A DNA stretch of 64,000 bases. Origin: Seiridium cupressi (Eukaryota > Ascomycota > Sordariomycetes > Amphisphaeriales > Sporocadaceae). The notes under the pieces were generated by a model that was given only the letters and a program-made list of their open reading frames with translations, was not told where the DNA came from and did no database searches. Each line of letters opens with the position of its first letter. Positions within the stretch are counted from its first letter, which is position 1. A program made the position numbers and the translations under genes. The DNA is taken from contig JARVKI010000028.1 of the NCBI GenBank assembly GCA_036674765.1, positions 372,001 to 436,000 of the forward strand. Direction: 5' to 3'. Positions 35,401 through 47,210 of the stretch are shown in pieces.

Positions 35401-36449
35401 CCAGTCTTACTCAAATGATTTGAGCGCAGCTACCTGTCTGGATTCCGATGATTGGTGTTCAGAATCAGAAGATAAACCATCGTCGAGGAAACAAATCTTC
35501 AGAACATGTGTACGCCAAACAAGGATGCGATTTGTCTCAATCATAAACGTCAGCCGATTGTGCCTTGGAAATATCTGTACAATCATGGGTAAGGGTTACC
35601 GGCAGGCGAAATGGGCGTCGATATAATAGGACGGACCAGATGTCTTGTCGTAACGCGATCATACAGACTGAAACGCATATTAGACAGGTTGGAGATCCAT
35701 AAGACTGTGGCGTTTGGCTCTGTCCTAGTACAAAACTAAGCAAATCAAGCTTCCCATCTTTCTGAGCCTGGAAAATTGCCTTGACTGCATTCATGTAGGT
35801 CTCTTCATCCAGTCTGATGAAGTGTTCTGTCGGGAATGCCAGTTCTTCTATACCGGTCAACCTTGATATGCGAGAACCTACTATCGACCTGTTCATGATA
35901 TCGTAGTATTGTGAGAGCTATTATCACGTTGGTATTAGCCGAGCTTGAGGGGCCAGCTGAGGCATCAATCAGATACGAGATGCATGCATTGTGGTAGTGG
36001 AGAGCCGACTGTTCAGTAATCTCGGGTAGGGCTATGCCATCGAATTCCACGGGGCGATCTGGAGCTTGTTGGATGCAGACTTGATAGAGATAGCGAGCCG
36101 CGACAATACAAATGGCGTTCAAGAGAAAATGAATCTTCATAGCCCGCAGAGGAACTACCGTTGTATAATGATGAAATCGGTCGGTCGTGTCAAACTTAGA
36201 AGGAGTGAGCTTTTGTCAGTACTGGGGGATGAGTCCGGATTCTGCGACTGGACAATGGCATAACGAGAAGACGGGTACTCGTGATATACTTACTGCATTT
36301 GTTAGCTTCTCAACGAAGCAGCGCACCAGGCAAGCCTCTTGTAACGGCAACCTGACATGTGCACAGTTGGATGGCATAAATCCAGTAGTACTGACTCGAG
36401 GCCCATGACCCAAGACAGGGCGTGGCACTTGGCTCAAGTCTTGACCCAT
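35401..36449 (-). pseudogene. fungal Zn2Cys6-type transcription factor relic, regulatory domain only
   Basis: The minus strand reads LPLQEACLVRCFVEKLTNA, then after a 103-nt intron-like gap FDTTDRFHHYTTVVPLRAMK, then IHFLLNAICIVAARYLYQ and ANTNVIIALTILRYHEQVD. After a further short intron comes AFPTEHFIRLDEETYMNAVK, then IALRQDIWSVLLYRRPFRLP. This is the order of the middle-homology region of fungal Zn2Cys6 regulators. A one-base frame change is then needed to continue into ETNRILVWRTHVLKICFLDD, and no DNA-binding Cys6 motif is visible upstream. I therefore call it a truncated, decayed gene. It lies directly against the P450 relic, in the same orientation. Confidence 0.75.
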
Positions 36450-38857
36450 CAGATCTAACTGACTGTATCGTGGGTGAAACCGAGGGATCTTGCAGTGCAG
36501 AGACTGCTCGTCATTTAAAATATTGCCAGAGCGGCAGATATGCAGCTATATCATTGACATCCTGTTCAAGTGAAGTGTCTTATATATGTGGGCGTGATCG
36601 ATCAGTTGTGGCGTTGCTCTTGGCGGGATGAGAGATTGGCGTCCGAAGAAGTAACAACCGGTCGAAAGCGGATCCTGTCTTTCAGAGGTTTACATTCAAA
36701 GCCTGAACTGCTACAATTTGCGTATGGCTCACCTCCATCACCTATTCACAAAAAGAATGGTCAACTTGGTAATGTTGGTTGATCGAGCGTGAATGGTCAG
36801 AATTGTAGGCACATTTGAGATGTCGTTCTACTAATGGTCGGTCATTAGCCATATATTGAGCTAGGTGAGTTGAGATGGATTACCTCTACATTTCTTGTAG
36901 GGGTTATTACGTGGCCGCAGCTGGCTTTTCTGAGGCATCTAGATCCATCGATGAGCTGTCAGTCTATTCCTGCTGTACTCAGTAACGTTTACTGAACGAC
37001 AAACAGAGGAAGAACTCGCCGAACAGAGGCTGAAAGGCGGGGCTCAGGCAGGGCCTGTGAGCGTGAACAGAGACGCCTGGCAAAGCCTAGGTTAGCGCTT
37101 CCGGTGCCCGGCACAGCAAGTTGTGTTGGACCAAACCCTACAATGTAAGCAGTTCCCCACTGTAACAACAGGCAGCAGGGTGGTGGCCATCACTGCACTT
37201 GAGCTTCCGGTTTCTTTGCCCCGCGTTTGATGCGAACCCAAGGCCAATCCCCGCACACCATGCTATGCCGCCTCGTGTCTCAGTCTACCTGCTCTGCCCC
37301 ACGGGGTAATGATAGATTTCGGCGAAAAAATTTCTCAATTAAGGAAGGACAGCCAAGAGCCAGAGCCTCTGGTCGGTCCCATACAGAGCCACATGCACTC
37401 CACAAACTGCCGATCAGGCGAAGGGCTGGCGGATAGTCTGAAGGAACGAGCTACATCAAACATCATTGGTAGAATAAGTAACGCACTTGGTAGTGGCGAT
37501 CTCGTACACGGCTATTGACGTTGGACAGCATATCCGACACGATATCAGCTTCGATTACTAGATCTACATGTTTGACGAAACATCAGTGATGGCCCAAGAG
37601 CCATCAATAATAAAACCCTGAAAGAAAGCGTCTAATTTCATCCTGTACCAAGTCGCCACGAAGCTAAACCTGTGGCATTTTATTATTTTATCAAGTATAC
37701 TTGTTAAAGACGTATGCACCGAGTTTCTGATTGTGTTCCGGTCGTTTGGAATAAGTGTTCTCCTATTTCATCATGTTGTGCACTCTTCGACCCTGTCTAC
37801 CATTCATATACGGGTAGCATATGGTTTAAGTAAGAGTCTAATGTCAGTATAACCAGGATCTAGAGAAACGTCGTAATTATTCCTTACTCGACCCCCACTC
37901 TCGTTTGGTATATGACCTATCTTCTAGCAGTAAGAGATATGATGAATATGCGCGTTGGTTTGTGTAATTATTAGTCGGGTTGTTGACGAAGTAAGGGAGG
38001 GCTTGCTCTTTGAAGGCTCTGCGACTTAATCTGACCCAGTACTCCTAGTTCTACGTGGGTATATCAATGCAGATGATTAGATTAAAAGATACTGGGAGGC
38101 TCTTTTTGCTCTTATGGTCGTTATTCTGCGGATTTTTCGCGTCGTCCGATGAATTATATGCTTGTTCCGACGTTATTCGCTTTTCCAGTAATGTTACATG
38201 GTGCATTGCTTGATCATAGCACTACACGTCAACTCGATCCAGGTTCTTCCCAAATAAATTTACTTTTGAGAAGCATTCAAGGTCTTGGTACCGTGCCGTT
38301 AAAAGTCGTACGGTGGCGGTAAGTATATCTACTGCTCAGCCTTTTGATATCTACTCCTATTCCTTTCCGATTCGTTGCCTATGCGTTAGAGGCAGATAAC
38401 CAAAGAAAGGAATACATAAAACGATGTACGTCGAAAACGATCAGAACACTTGTATAGTGATACATGTAAGGTCCAGGATTATTTGGTCTCATGATATTTT
38501 AATCGTATGATTTAAATCGTTAATCCGAACTTGAATGAAAATCAGTACGTCTTAGACTTGGCCATCACTGCTGTGATTGCAGGCCGGAAAGAGCGATGAC
38601 CAACCCACCCTAACCAAGCAACAGTGTCCCTCCTTTCTACCAAGCTGGAAGCTACGATGCATCATTCTCATTCGATTAAAGTTGAATTTAGATCTTACAA
38701 ACAACAAATGCCAGATCTGCACACAACAGTCGCCAAATCTTCGCACCACATTACCAGCTAGGAGTCGCATACGCCTGTCTAGTCCGCCAACGTCTTTCAC
38801 TTGACATCGTTCTATATACCTGACACAACATCTGCATCACAACATCCCGTATTGAGG
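36450..38857. other. gene-poor region, 2.4 kb
   Basis: Between about 37.5 and 38.5 kb the sequence is visibly AT-rich with many stops on all frames. This is compatible with decayed repeat DNA, but no element ends could be recognised. No RNA gene seen. Confidence 0.4.
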
Positions 38858-40621
38858 ATGGCAGATTCACGTAAGCGACATGCTCAGGACGAACATGCAA
38901 CGACTGGAATGGCAAAGAAACACCATCGCATGCGCGCCGAGAATGTGTCGCATCAAAACCTAGACGATTTTCAGGGATCTCTACGACACAGCAGCGCGCT
39001 AACAGAGACCTGGGGACATATGTTCAATTCAAGTCACTCCCGACAGAATCATAACGAACTACTTGTACATGGAAGGGAGTCGATTCGGGGATATGAACTT
39101 TCTTCCTCGGAACTCAGGTCACACGTGCACCTGCCCACTTACGGACAACGCAACACGCCCGAGGCAAGAACTATGGGCAAACATCTGCCTAATTCAAGGC
39201 ATCCCCAACAAATTGACGGCGATGGAAGATCAGGAGCCAGTTACGAATGGCCGGCTGAGGGGGTCACACTTTCTCGAGCCGAAGCCATACAATCCGATCA
39301 CGCCTCTATCCTCAAACCACTTCAGCAAACCAGCGAGCTTTCTGGAACGCGTCATAGTTACCATGCCCAAGAGCACATTTACCCTCCGAGCAACGTATCG
39401 ACGCGTAAAGCCACGCCCGTAGTCCAGCCTATCGGACAAGTCGGCGCCGGATCGCCCGGTGTAAGAGACCCCCCAGATGACATGGACGATGTACGTTTTT
39501 GTGTTGTGGTTTTCTTTTAGCGATTTCGTGGTTACTAACCTGGCCTTAAGCCCGACACCTATTCTGATGATTTTCGGCCCGAGAACGACCTAGGCATCAA
39601 GTTCGCTAGGTATCTACGTCCGAAACAGCTCAGGACACCCATTCAAAGCTCTAAAGACTTATTATGGCAACATATGAAGTCGTTGCCACAAATTGAGGTC
39701 GACCGAATGGAGCAACTCCCACATATTCCTGGAGAAGTTTATATCCACGCAAAATTACCTCGTGTACGAAATATCGAGTTAAACCCGCGCTTTAGAGGCA
39801 GCAAAAAGTTCAACCCGAAATGGGGATCCAACAGTCTCGCCCTCGTCGTATACCTTACTGGCGAAGAAGCGGAGACACCATGCAAATCCTGCGCCAATCG
39901 ATCTGGACCCTTCGTTGGCTGCGTTCTACCGCATAAATCGACGCATGCTCATCTATCCATGATCTCCTGTGCCAACTGTCGATACAACTGGCAAGGGAAA
40001 ACATGCGACCATTATGTGGATATCCGTAGAGCTCCGCCTACTGTAATGGATGAGAATATGAGCTCTGAATCACGCACTGACCAATCCATCCCCGATCAAT
40101 CCATCCCCGACCAAGCCGCTGCTACTGCTTTTCCCAAGAGGGAGCAAAGCAGGCTGGAAGCTTTCCTCGATTCCCTCCCGGAATGCCGAGAGGTCATCGA
40201 CCAGGCAAGACACTCTTTGATGGTGAAACAAGAGTTCAAGGCTGAAGAAGATGTTGCAAATGTACCCCAAAGCGAGCCAAACACCGAATGGGAGGCTGCT
40301 CCGGGAATTTGGCGCACTCGGAATGGCAATCGACGATTTGCCTATTCAGCGTCATACCTCAGAAATAATGGCCGCGAAGTCCCTGTCCACGAAGGCGTGG
40401 GCGTACGCATAGTGACGATTAATCCCAGTACGACTTTGCGGATTCAGGGCAATTGCCTCTGCTTTGTCCATGATGGCACCTTGCAGTTGACGGTCGGAGA
40501 TGAACAAGTCAATATCTCGTCCAACGGAATGTTCAAAGTATTTACGGGGAATGACGTGGATGTTATGAATCTAAGTGCACTCGATGTCACTATGCATGTC
40601 GTCGCCTTGGATTGGAACTGA
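38858..40621 (+). CDS. DUF3716-like zinc-binding protein with cupin-like C-terminus
   Basis: Exons 38858..39490 and 39551..40621 with a 60-nt intron (GTACGT donor, TACTAAC branch) give 567 aa from the ATG at 38858; the frame upstream opens only at a TTG. Residues 1-230 are His/Ser/Arg-rich and disordered. At about residues 324-370 lies a cysteine module, CKSCANRSGPFVGCVLP then SCANCRYNWQGKTCDHY, the pattern of fungal DUF3716, probably zinc-binding. A short repeat DQSIPDQSIPDQ follows. Residues about 458-567 form a compact beta-rich domain (GVRIVTINPSTTLRI, LQLTVGDEQVNISSNG) that looks cupin-like. Function unknown; DUF3716 proteins are expanded in some ascomycetes. It stands alone inside decayed sequence. 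Confidence 0.75.
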
Positions 40622-41188
40622 GCGGGAAGCTTCGGCTGGGCTGGCATCATGAAGGATCCGATTGACACAGCGTCACACATGGGGGACCGTGACTCGTTAT
40701 AGCTTCATCGATATTCAGCCGTCTTGTTCAATGAAGCGTGAGCCCACTTGCCATTCTATGTCTGGGCGTGTACAATGGGTGGTAGGATTTCTGGTTCTTG
40801 CGTTCTTCCGTTGTTCATTTTCACGGTCTCTTTGCTCGATTTGGGGGAACTAAAGACGATAATATAGCGTATAACCACGTTGAAATTGTATGGTAGCTAA
40901 AGAAAAATCATTACGTATTCCGTTCGGGACTTGGTCAGTCATAACAAGGCATCCTTCTATCGTGCATTGCATTATCCTATTGAACGAGAAGGAACTTGAC
41001 TTATTTTATAGTAAAAGCAGTTAAAAGGGGGGGAAAAAGCAGAGTAAAGGCAGAGAATTAATCCCCAGGCTTTTCTATATAATAGAGGGTAATTCCGTTA
41101 TTCGGAATCTTTTCTTGCCCCATTTTTTTCTCCATTTTCTTTATCACTTTTCTTGGATTTGATTAGGCGAGTGTTATTTCAACCAATA
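40622..41188. other. intergenic region upstream of tRNA-Phe
   Basis: 3' UTR of the DUF3716 gene followed by AT-rich sequence leading to the tRNA gene. No further feature seen. Confidence 0.5.
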
Positions 41189-41334
41189 GCGGGGATAGCT
41201 CAGTTGGGAGAGCGCCAGGTGAGTAACCAAACCGAATAATCCACTATTAGTTCAATTACTAACAATCCCATAGACTGAAGTCAAACATCAGTTCTTAAAT
41301 CTGGAGGTCATGTGTTCGATCCACATTCACCGCA
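41189..41334 (+). tRNA. tRNA-Phe(GAA) gene interrupted twice
   Basis: Exonic parts are 41189..41218 (positions 1-30), 41274..41280 (31-37) and 41299..41334 (38-73). Joined, they fold as tRNA-Phe: D stem GCTC/GAGC, anticodon stem CCAGA/TCTGG, loop CTGAAGA with anticodon GAA, T stem ATGTG/CACAT around TTCGATC, discriminator A. The acceptor stem pairs except for one G5:A68 mismatch. Box A (TAGCTCAGTTGG) and box B (TGTTCGATCC) are intact, and a T5 terminator lies at 41344-41348. The 18-nt intron at 41281..41298 follows position 37, the standard nuclear site, and contains TTC able to pair with the GAA anticodon. The 55-nt insertion at 41219..41273 is not a normal tRNA intron and is listed separately. 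Confidence 0.88.
41219..41273 (+). other. spliceosomal-type intron inserted in tRNA-Phe between positions 30 and 31
   Basis: The 55-nt insert opens with GTGAGT, carries TACTAAC at 41257-41263 (branch A eleven bases before the end) and closes with CATAG. These are the three signals seen in the protein-gene introns of this window, at the spacing and length typical of them. Removing exactly this segment restores five perfect anticodon-stem pairs. It contains no TTTT that would end Pol III transcription early. The flanking AG (CCAG before, ATAG at the end) fits insertion at a proto-splice site. Confidence 0.75.
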
Positions 41335-41343
41335 CTAACTCAG

Positions 41344-41348
41344 TTTTT
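41344..41348 (+). terminator. Pol III terminator of tRNA-Phe
   Basis: A run of five T begins ten bases after the discriminator base, the usual place and form of a Pol III stop. Confidence 0.8.
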
Positions 41349-42506
41349 GCCCATAAATTGATGTATTCTTTTGAATTTCGATGCGCTTTTGTTCTTTTTG
41401 AATTCATAGGTTTGCATTGTGGTCTTTCTCTTTCCAGAGTTTCCTAATATTGGCTGGCGAGTGTAGAGGTCATCATGAGACCTCCCCGTCAGTGTTTTGC
41501 GTGAGGGGTAGTAGGTATTTAAGCGGAGTGGAGGCGTCCTAGGGCTGCGGTTAATGTGGGTGATTTTGAAGGCTGTGGAGCGACGACCCAATGAATGTGT
41601 TTAGAAGGCCCAGGTACGCGTAATACGTATGACCTTCAAGTTGGAGACCACACACGTAAGAGGGGATGTAGTTACAAGGTCTCGTAAGCGCTAACTATGA
41701 ATGGGAAGCATCATTCGCAAATGGCAGCATATGTCAGGGGTTGGGCTTGTGAACTACAGTATCACGTCGGTCTAGTGTTTGTTCGTATCAGACTTCTGGG
41801 ACATCGATCCAAAATATGGAAAGTCTAATCACAATTATGATTGGATTAGAGTTGCGGTCCGAGCCGAATATACCTAGGTAGATACCTAGTTTGGTTTGGA
41901 GCACGAGAGTGCATACCATGGCACAAGCTCAACAGCAAGATCAGTTCTCCCACGCTCGGGTGGATGAGTGTATTAAACCTATTTGTACAACAAACTCTGG
42001 GTTCAAATCTCTCGGAAACACAACTGTGTCTTGGCTCCTGTCAGCAACCTTCTTACACAAACACCAAGTGACGTAGTTCAAAGACAATGGGAGTCGTACA
42101 TGCATTTCGAAAACTGGGGGTGGTATTGACGTAAATAACCCTGCCGATCTTCTGCTGTCTTGCGCCCAATCACAAGAAAGGCGCGTCCGCTAGCACCATG
42201 CACTGCGGATCCTTCAGCTCGAGGCAGGCTGGCAACTCGGCCTTTGATCAGCTGAGCGCGTGTAATTACAGATGGCTGTGTCTGCGCTGAGGTGTGCAAA
42301 GCCAAGCTGTCTGTGAAACCTCAACGTTCTTGCTCAGTAGGAAGGAGGTGTCGAGAAAGCAGCCTTGATCGGTCTAAAAGTACCATCCCTCTCTCTTCGT
42401 CAAGTAGGCCCTCTTGGAACGCGGACGCTATTCGCTTTGCGCCAGTCTGAGATGATTGAGTAACTGTTTCGAAGCTACGCCGCTCGTGCCACGCTGGGGT
42501 TTGACG
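41349..42506. other. intergenic region, 1.2 kb
   Basis: Between the tRNA and the hydrolase-CorA gene. Short frames without ATG starts or family resemblance; the last few hundred bases are probably promoter of the downstream gene. Confidence 0.45.
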
Positions 42507-45500
42507 ATGACAGACGCGCCTACAAGCCACCATGGAGCCAATGCTGGCACTGGTCTCGAGGTACAAGACACAATGCGCGCTAGAGCCTCATCGGAACCAG
42601 GTCGTCGTCTCACACGGCATGAGCCACTCGATACTGACGGTCAAGAAGACCAGTCAGCTCGTCGCAGTTCCTCAAATTGGGACCCAGAGCCCGGCTTTGC
42701 TCAGGTCGATGGTGACGTTAAAGGACCTGGTTACAATGAGACCAAAGTTGATATCATCGCCATTCCGTGCCCTGGCGCCTCACCCATCGAGACTTGGACG
42801 CGGGATCCGTTTCCTGATGGATCCTTCGGGTCTCCCCCGAATGACTTGTGGGTTCAGCAGGGACTACGCAGCAAGATCAACATAGCACGAGTACTGCTCT
42901 ACAAGCATCGTGAGCTACACGAGGGTCTGACCCTTGAAAACCTAGCCGATGACTTGTTGGACCGTCTGAGCCGAATGCGCGAGAGTCATGAGGGCGCTCG
43001 GCCGATGTTCTTCATATGTCACAGTATTGGCGGACTGGTCGCTAAGCATGCGCTTGTAAAGGCAAGTCGGAACAAGGATTTGCTTTGGATCAACTATAAT
43101 TGCCATGGCATGACTTTCTTTGGTAGGCGCAAACCAAGAATCGCCCAGCCCGCTCGCCTAGCTTACATGAATAGCAACACCTCATCGGGGATCTAGCTAC
43201 TTGTCGATGCCAAATCTTCGGGATAGTATCCAACATCTTCTATACCTAGCGCGGCCTCTACCAGATACACTCAGTGACCAGCTTCGCCTAAACAACAAGC
43301 CGCTACTAAAGCTGCATAGCCAGTTCATAGACATTGCGAGTGAGATGCATATATGGACTTTCTATGAGACCCTGGATTCTCAGCTATCTGGTTTTGGTGC
43401 ATCACACATCGACCAAGTTCACTTCAGCGCACCGCTTGCGTCCATCAAATCGACCCTCGTGGGAAGTCGACACGAGCAGGCATTTTCTCTCGAAAGCGAA
43501 CACGCCGTATGCGCATCTTTCGGCCAGAGAAATTCTCAGATCCTGGTGTCGTATTTAGACGATCTCAAACAAGCCGTCCAAAAGGCAGAAAGGATTAGTT
43601 CCGCCCATATCCACACACCGCTCAAGCTTGCCGAGCATGTGAAATTAGAGCTTATCGGCTTCTATGATGACCCTGATCCTGAGACCATCTCCGATGTGCG
43701 ATTATATGTCTCGAAGCATCCCTTGAACGAGTTCCTAGAGAAAGGTCCGGAGAAATGTTTGAGTGAGAGGCTCAATACCATGGCGGCAGATCCACGTCGT
43801 GGGAGTCAACTGTCAAGGTCACATTCCAGGCCAATTAGCTCGGGCGGTTTGAGCCAGATAGCTGCCAATACCCTTGGAATTTGGAGCAATGTACATGACT
43901 TTGGTCAGAGAATCCTCAGCGGAGGAAGTCCTCGCTCCGACCGCTCGCCAGATAGTCCAGAGCAAGCTGAAGGTCCGGAAATTGTGGTGACAAGCCATAT
44001 ACAACGCCCTTCTATCACTGATGTCCGGCCGACAACATCTGAGCCAACGATAATGCCTCGCCAGGCTCGTGGGCTCAGTATTCCGCCGCTTACCACGCCG
44101 GGCTACCATCGACCGGAGAGCCGAAGCAGCAGTCGAAGCGCTAAGGATAGCAACGAAACTGCCCGAACAGTCTCTGACCTAACAGGAACCGAGCTTTCGC
44201 CACACACTGCTGGCGACAGCGCGTCGCTTCAACCCCAATTCACTGGTGATGCTGTGCCTGGCATAGACGAACGTGATTTCAATCCAGCTTCGAGGCAGCG
44301 CAAAGACAGAATCAGCCGTGCGTCTGCTCTCCAAGACTTGACTGCCGGATTCTCAAGGCCGGATCCGACAAAGAGGAAGTTCATGTGGATTCACCTCCCT
44401 TACAATAACCCACATTGGGTCAAAGTTAGTATTATTCCATATTCAGGCTTTGTTTTTATGCTGACGTAAAACAGAGCATCTTCGATAAACTCTCAGATAC
44501 TCAGCGCTGCAACTACAAGAATTTGCTGCGAGATGAATACTGGTCTGACAGACATATTCAGGGGCGACATGGGCAGGCTCGTAAGGACTTTCTTACCTTC
44601 TTGGCTGTCTTCTCGGTGTTAAGTTGATGTCTTGAGAGTCAAATACTCTTTTTGAAAGCCTTTTCATCATTCTCAGAACTATCTGTAAGAGCAACGGCTA
44701 ACGCGTGTTTGATATAGATGCTTCATATGTCAAGCCTGGCTGCGGTTTCGTGCCAGCAGAAGCCCGTAGGTTCTAATACTGCACTGGCTTTAGGTATCAA
44801 CTAATGGGATCAGACTCTCCCCGTCCGTCGAACATGGGCGGAGCTAGCAATCCACCATTCGACAGCCCAAATCACATTTGTAAGTATGCTAAATGTGCAG
44901 AGACTTTTCCTTATTTCCCTCGACTTTCTGAGAGCTAAAGACCATCTTTGTCACAAAAGGAACCCTCTTTCCGCCTCGTACAGAAGCTCACATTCTTTTG
45001 TCATCAGATCTGTATCTTCCATACTTGCACTATGACACGTATCAGAACCTTATCCGGCGACGAAACATCGTTCAAAGACGAATGGAACATGGTCGGGCGA
45101 GGCCTGTTCCTAAGGACGTTGCGGACAATTCATCGCTCGATATGAAAGTTATTTGGGAGTTCATTGGTCACGACCCGCCACTCAACGCTCGACGGACTCT
45201 TGATCAATACGGATACCCGTCACTTCGGGATACCTATGCCCGCGATGACGATCAGATGATGTACAAGCTTACCAAAGAGCGAGTACCATTCGACAAAAAG
45301 AAAACTGACATGTTTGGTACTCGAGCAATGAAGGAGCAATCTCCAATATCCCCGGCCGACCGTTTAGCGTCAGCGGTAAATGCTATCAAGTCAGAGCTAG
45401 TTATGTATGGCGACCATGAGCCGGCGGCTAAAGTTGAGAATGACATACTTGATGGAAATATACTCATGATCGATCAACTTTGGCTTTGGGCAGTTGATAC

Positions 45501-46873
45501 GACTACGATTGCGACATTCTTCCCAAAGAGAGAATCACCCCCTACGGAAGGTCCCATGTTTCAACAGGCCGATCTCAGAAACAGCGTGTATAACGAGCTT
45601 AACGGAGACTTGACCGGACGATGTGAGAATGCACTGGACCTTGCGGCCTTTGTCGCGCTCCATGCCGTCACCGTGCTGCTCGATCGCACCTCACATCCAG
45701 ACCTGGAGGTGTTCCGCATCTTCGAGGAAGCAATCGGTATTCTGACTGAGCGCATGACTTCCGCACTCAAGCGCTTCCGAATGCAGACTTTCAGGGACAC
45801 CATCCACGACTCAGACTCCAGCGATTCGGAGTTCGACGACTACCGCTCAGAGTCGATTAAGAAGCGACACAAGCGGGAACTCGAACAAGCCGAGCGCGAG
45901 AATCGCGAGAACACGTCGGCACTTCTCGAGCTGCGAGACATGGATGACGAGCTCAAGACCCTACGCAGCCTCTTCAGTGAGCAGACTCTAGTCATCAAAA
46001 AGATGCGCGACCTATATAGTAAAGAAGAATTGCGGGAATATGCCCAGAACGGGCGGCGCTTCCTTGACGAAGCACTTTCTCGGATTGGAGGTTATGAGAA
46101 GCAGGTCGAGGATATGACCACTCGGATCGCAGCTACCCGGACGGACTATGAGAAGCTGCTCGAAATGGTGCAGCGAAAGGCGCAGGTCGATGAGGTGCGG
46201 TAAGTGACTCTCATAGTATCTCACTACCTCATTCAACCTGTTTCCTTCGACATTTTAAGAGGTCGCTCGAGACGGTATTTGTCATTCGTCCTAGAAAGGT
46301 AACACTAACCCTTGATTGTCTCATTCTAGATGGAGTCGGTTGCAGACGGAGCTCGCCAGCACACAGAACCTAAGCGTCATCATCTTCACCACATTCACCG
46401 TCATATTCTTGCCCCTAAGCTTCTTCACCAGCCTATTCGGCATGAACACATCCGATTGGGCAGGAGACGAAGGGAATTCCTATATAAGCTTGAAAAGCAT
46501 AGGCGCCATCTCTCTTCCGAGCTCCTTTGCCATCATCGCACTGGCTCTCATAGCCGCGTTTAGCAGCCGGGTGCAGGGTGTCGTCGACTCTCTTTTCAAG
46601 ACGGCGAGAAAGGGATGGGACGGTGCGAAATACCGGGTCTCCAAGATGCAGTCGGACAAGCATAAGGAATCGAAGCTGGAGAAGAGGAGACTGAAGCAGG
46701 AGAGAGATAGGCTAAGTAAGAGGCAGAAGGAGAGAGGCTATGATTTCTGGGAAACGGTACGCTTGGAGCGGCGGACCCAATACCAGATCCCAGAATTGAA
46801 TCGAAGAGGAGCGACCAGGCGGAGATTGGCAGGAAGAAAGTCATGGAGAAGAGGTCGCCGGAGGGACCACTAA
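42507..46873 (+). CDS. alpha/beta-hydrolase and CorA-like membrane domain fusion protein
   Basis: Seven exons, 42507..43122, 43175..44424, 44475..44580, 44718..44765, 44814..44879, 45008..46199 and 46330..46873, give 1273 aa with every junction in frame. The N-terminal third is a SERAC1/DUF676-like hydrolase: VDIIAIPCPGASPIETWT, then FFICHSIGGLVAKHALVKA with S173 as presumed nucleophile, then FFATPHRGSSYLSMP formed across the first junction. A Ser-rich linker follows. The central region (NHIYLYLPYLHYDTYQNL) leads into a long coiled coil (about 930-1090). The end has the CorA-type hairpin FTVIFLPLSFFTSLFGMNTS, with the GMN motif at about 1130-1132, then a second helix and a very basic tail. 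The family is common in fungi and uncharacterised; a membrane-linked hydrolase is inferred. Confidence 0.88.
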
Positions 46874-47210
46874 GTTTGGCGGTTGCCGCTTTTGTGATTA
46901 TAGGGTTCGTGGCTCTTAGCCAGCATGCATGAATCTTATGTCCAAGAATGGGGAACGACAGAGACAGAATGTTTACAGAAGCCTGCGATTTGTCCATACG
47001 AATGTTATATTGCTTGATGTTTTATACACCTGGCCGTCTATGTCATCAAAGTCGTAATATTTCCATTGTCGTAACTTAACCACAGCGTGAGCCACCAGCC
47101 GAGAGTGAAGTTGATTAAGCCCATAATACCTATCCCAAACCCCAGAAACGCCACGGCAGCAATCAAGATAGGACAAGAGATGTCAAATCTAACTATGTAA
47201 TGTGCAGTTG
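46874..47210. other. intergenic between convergent genes
   Basis: A 337-base 3'-to-3' gap; nothing recognised beyond UTR-like sequence. Confidence 0.5.

Noticed and set aside
41981..42030. Possible second tRNA (GGTTCAAATCT resembles box B)
   Set aside because: No matching acceptor or D stem could be built around it.
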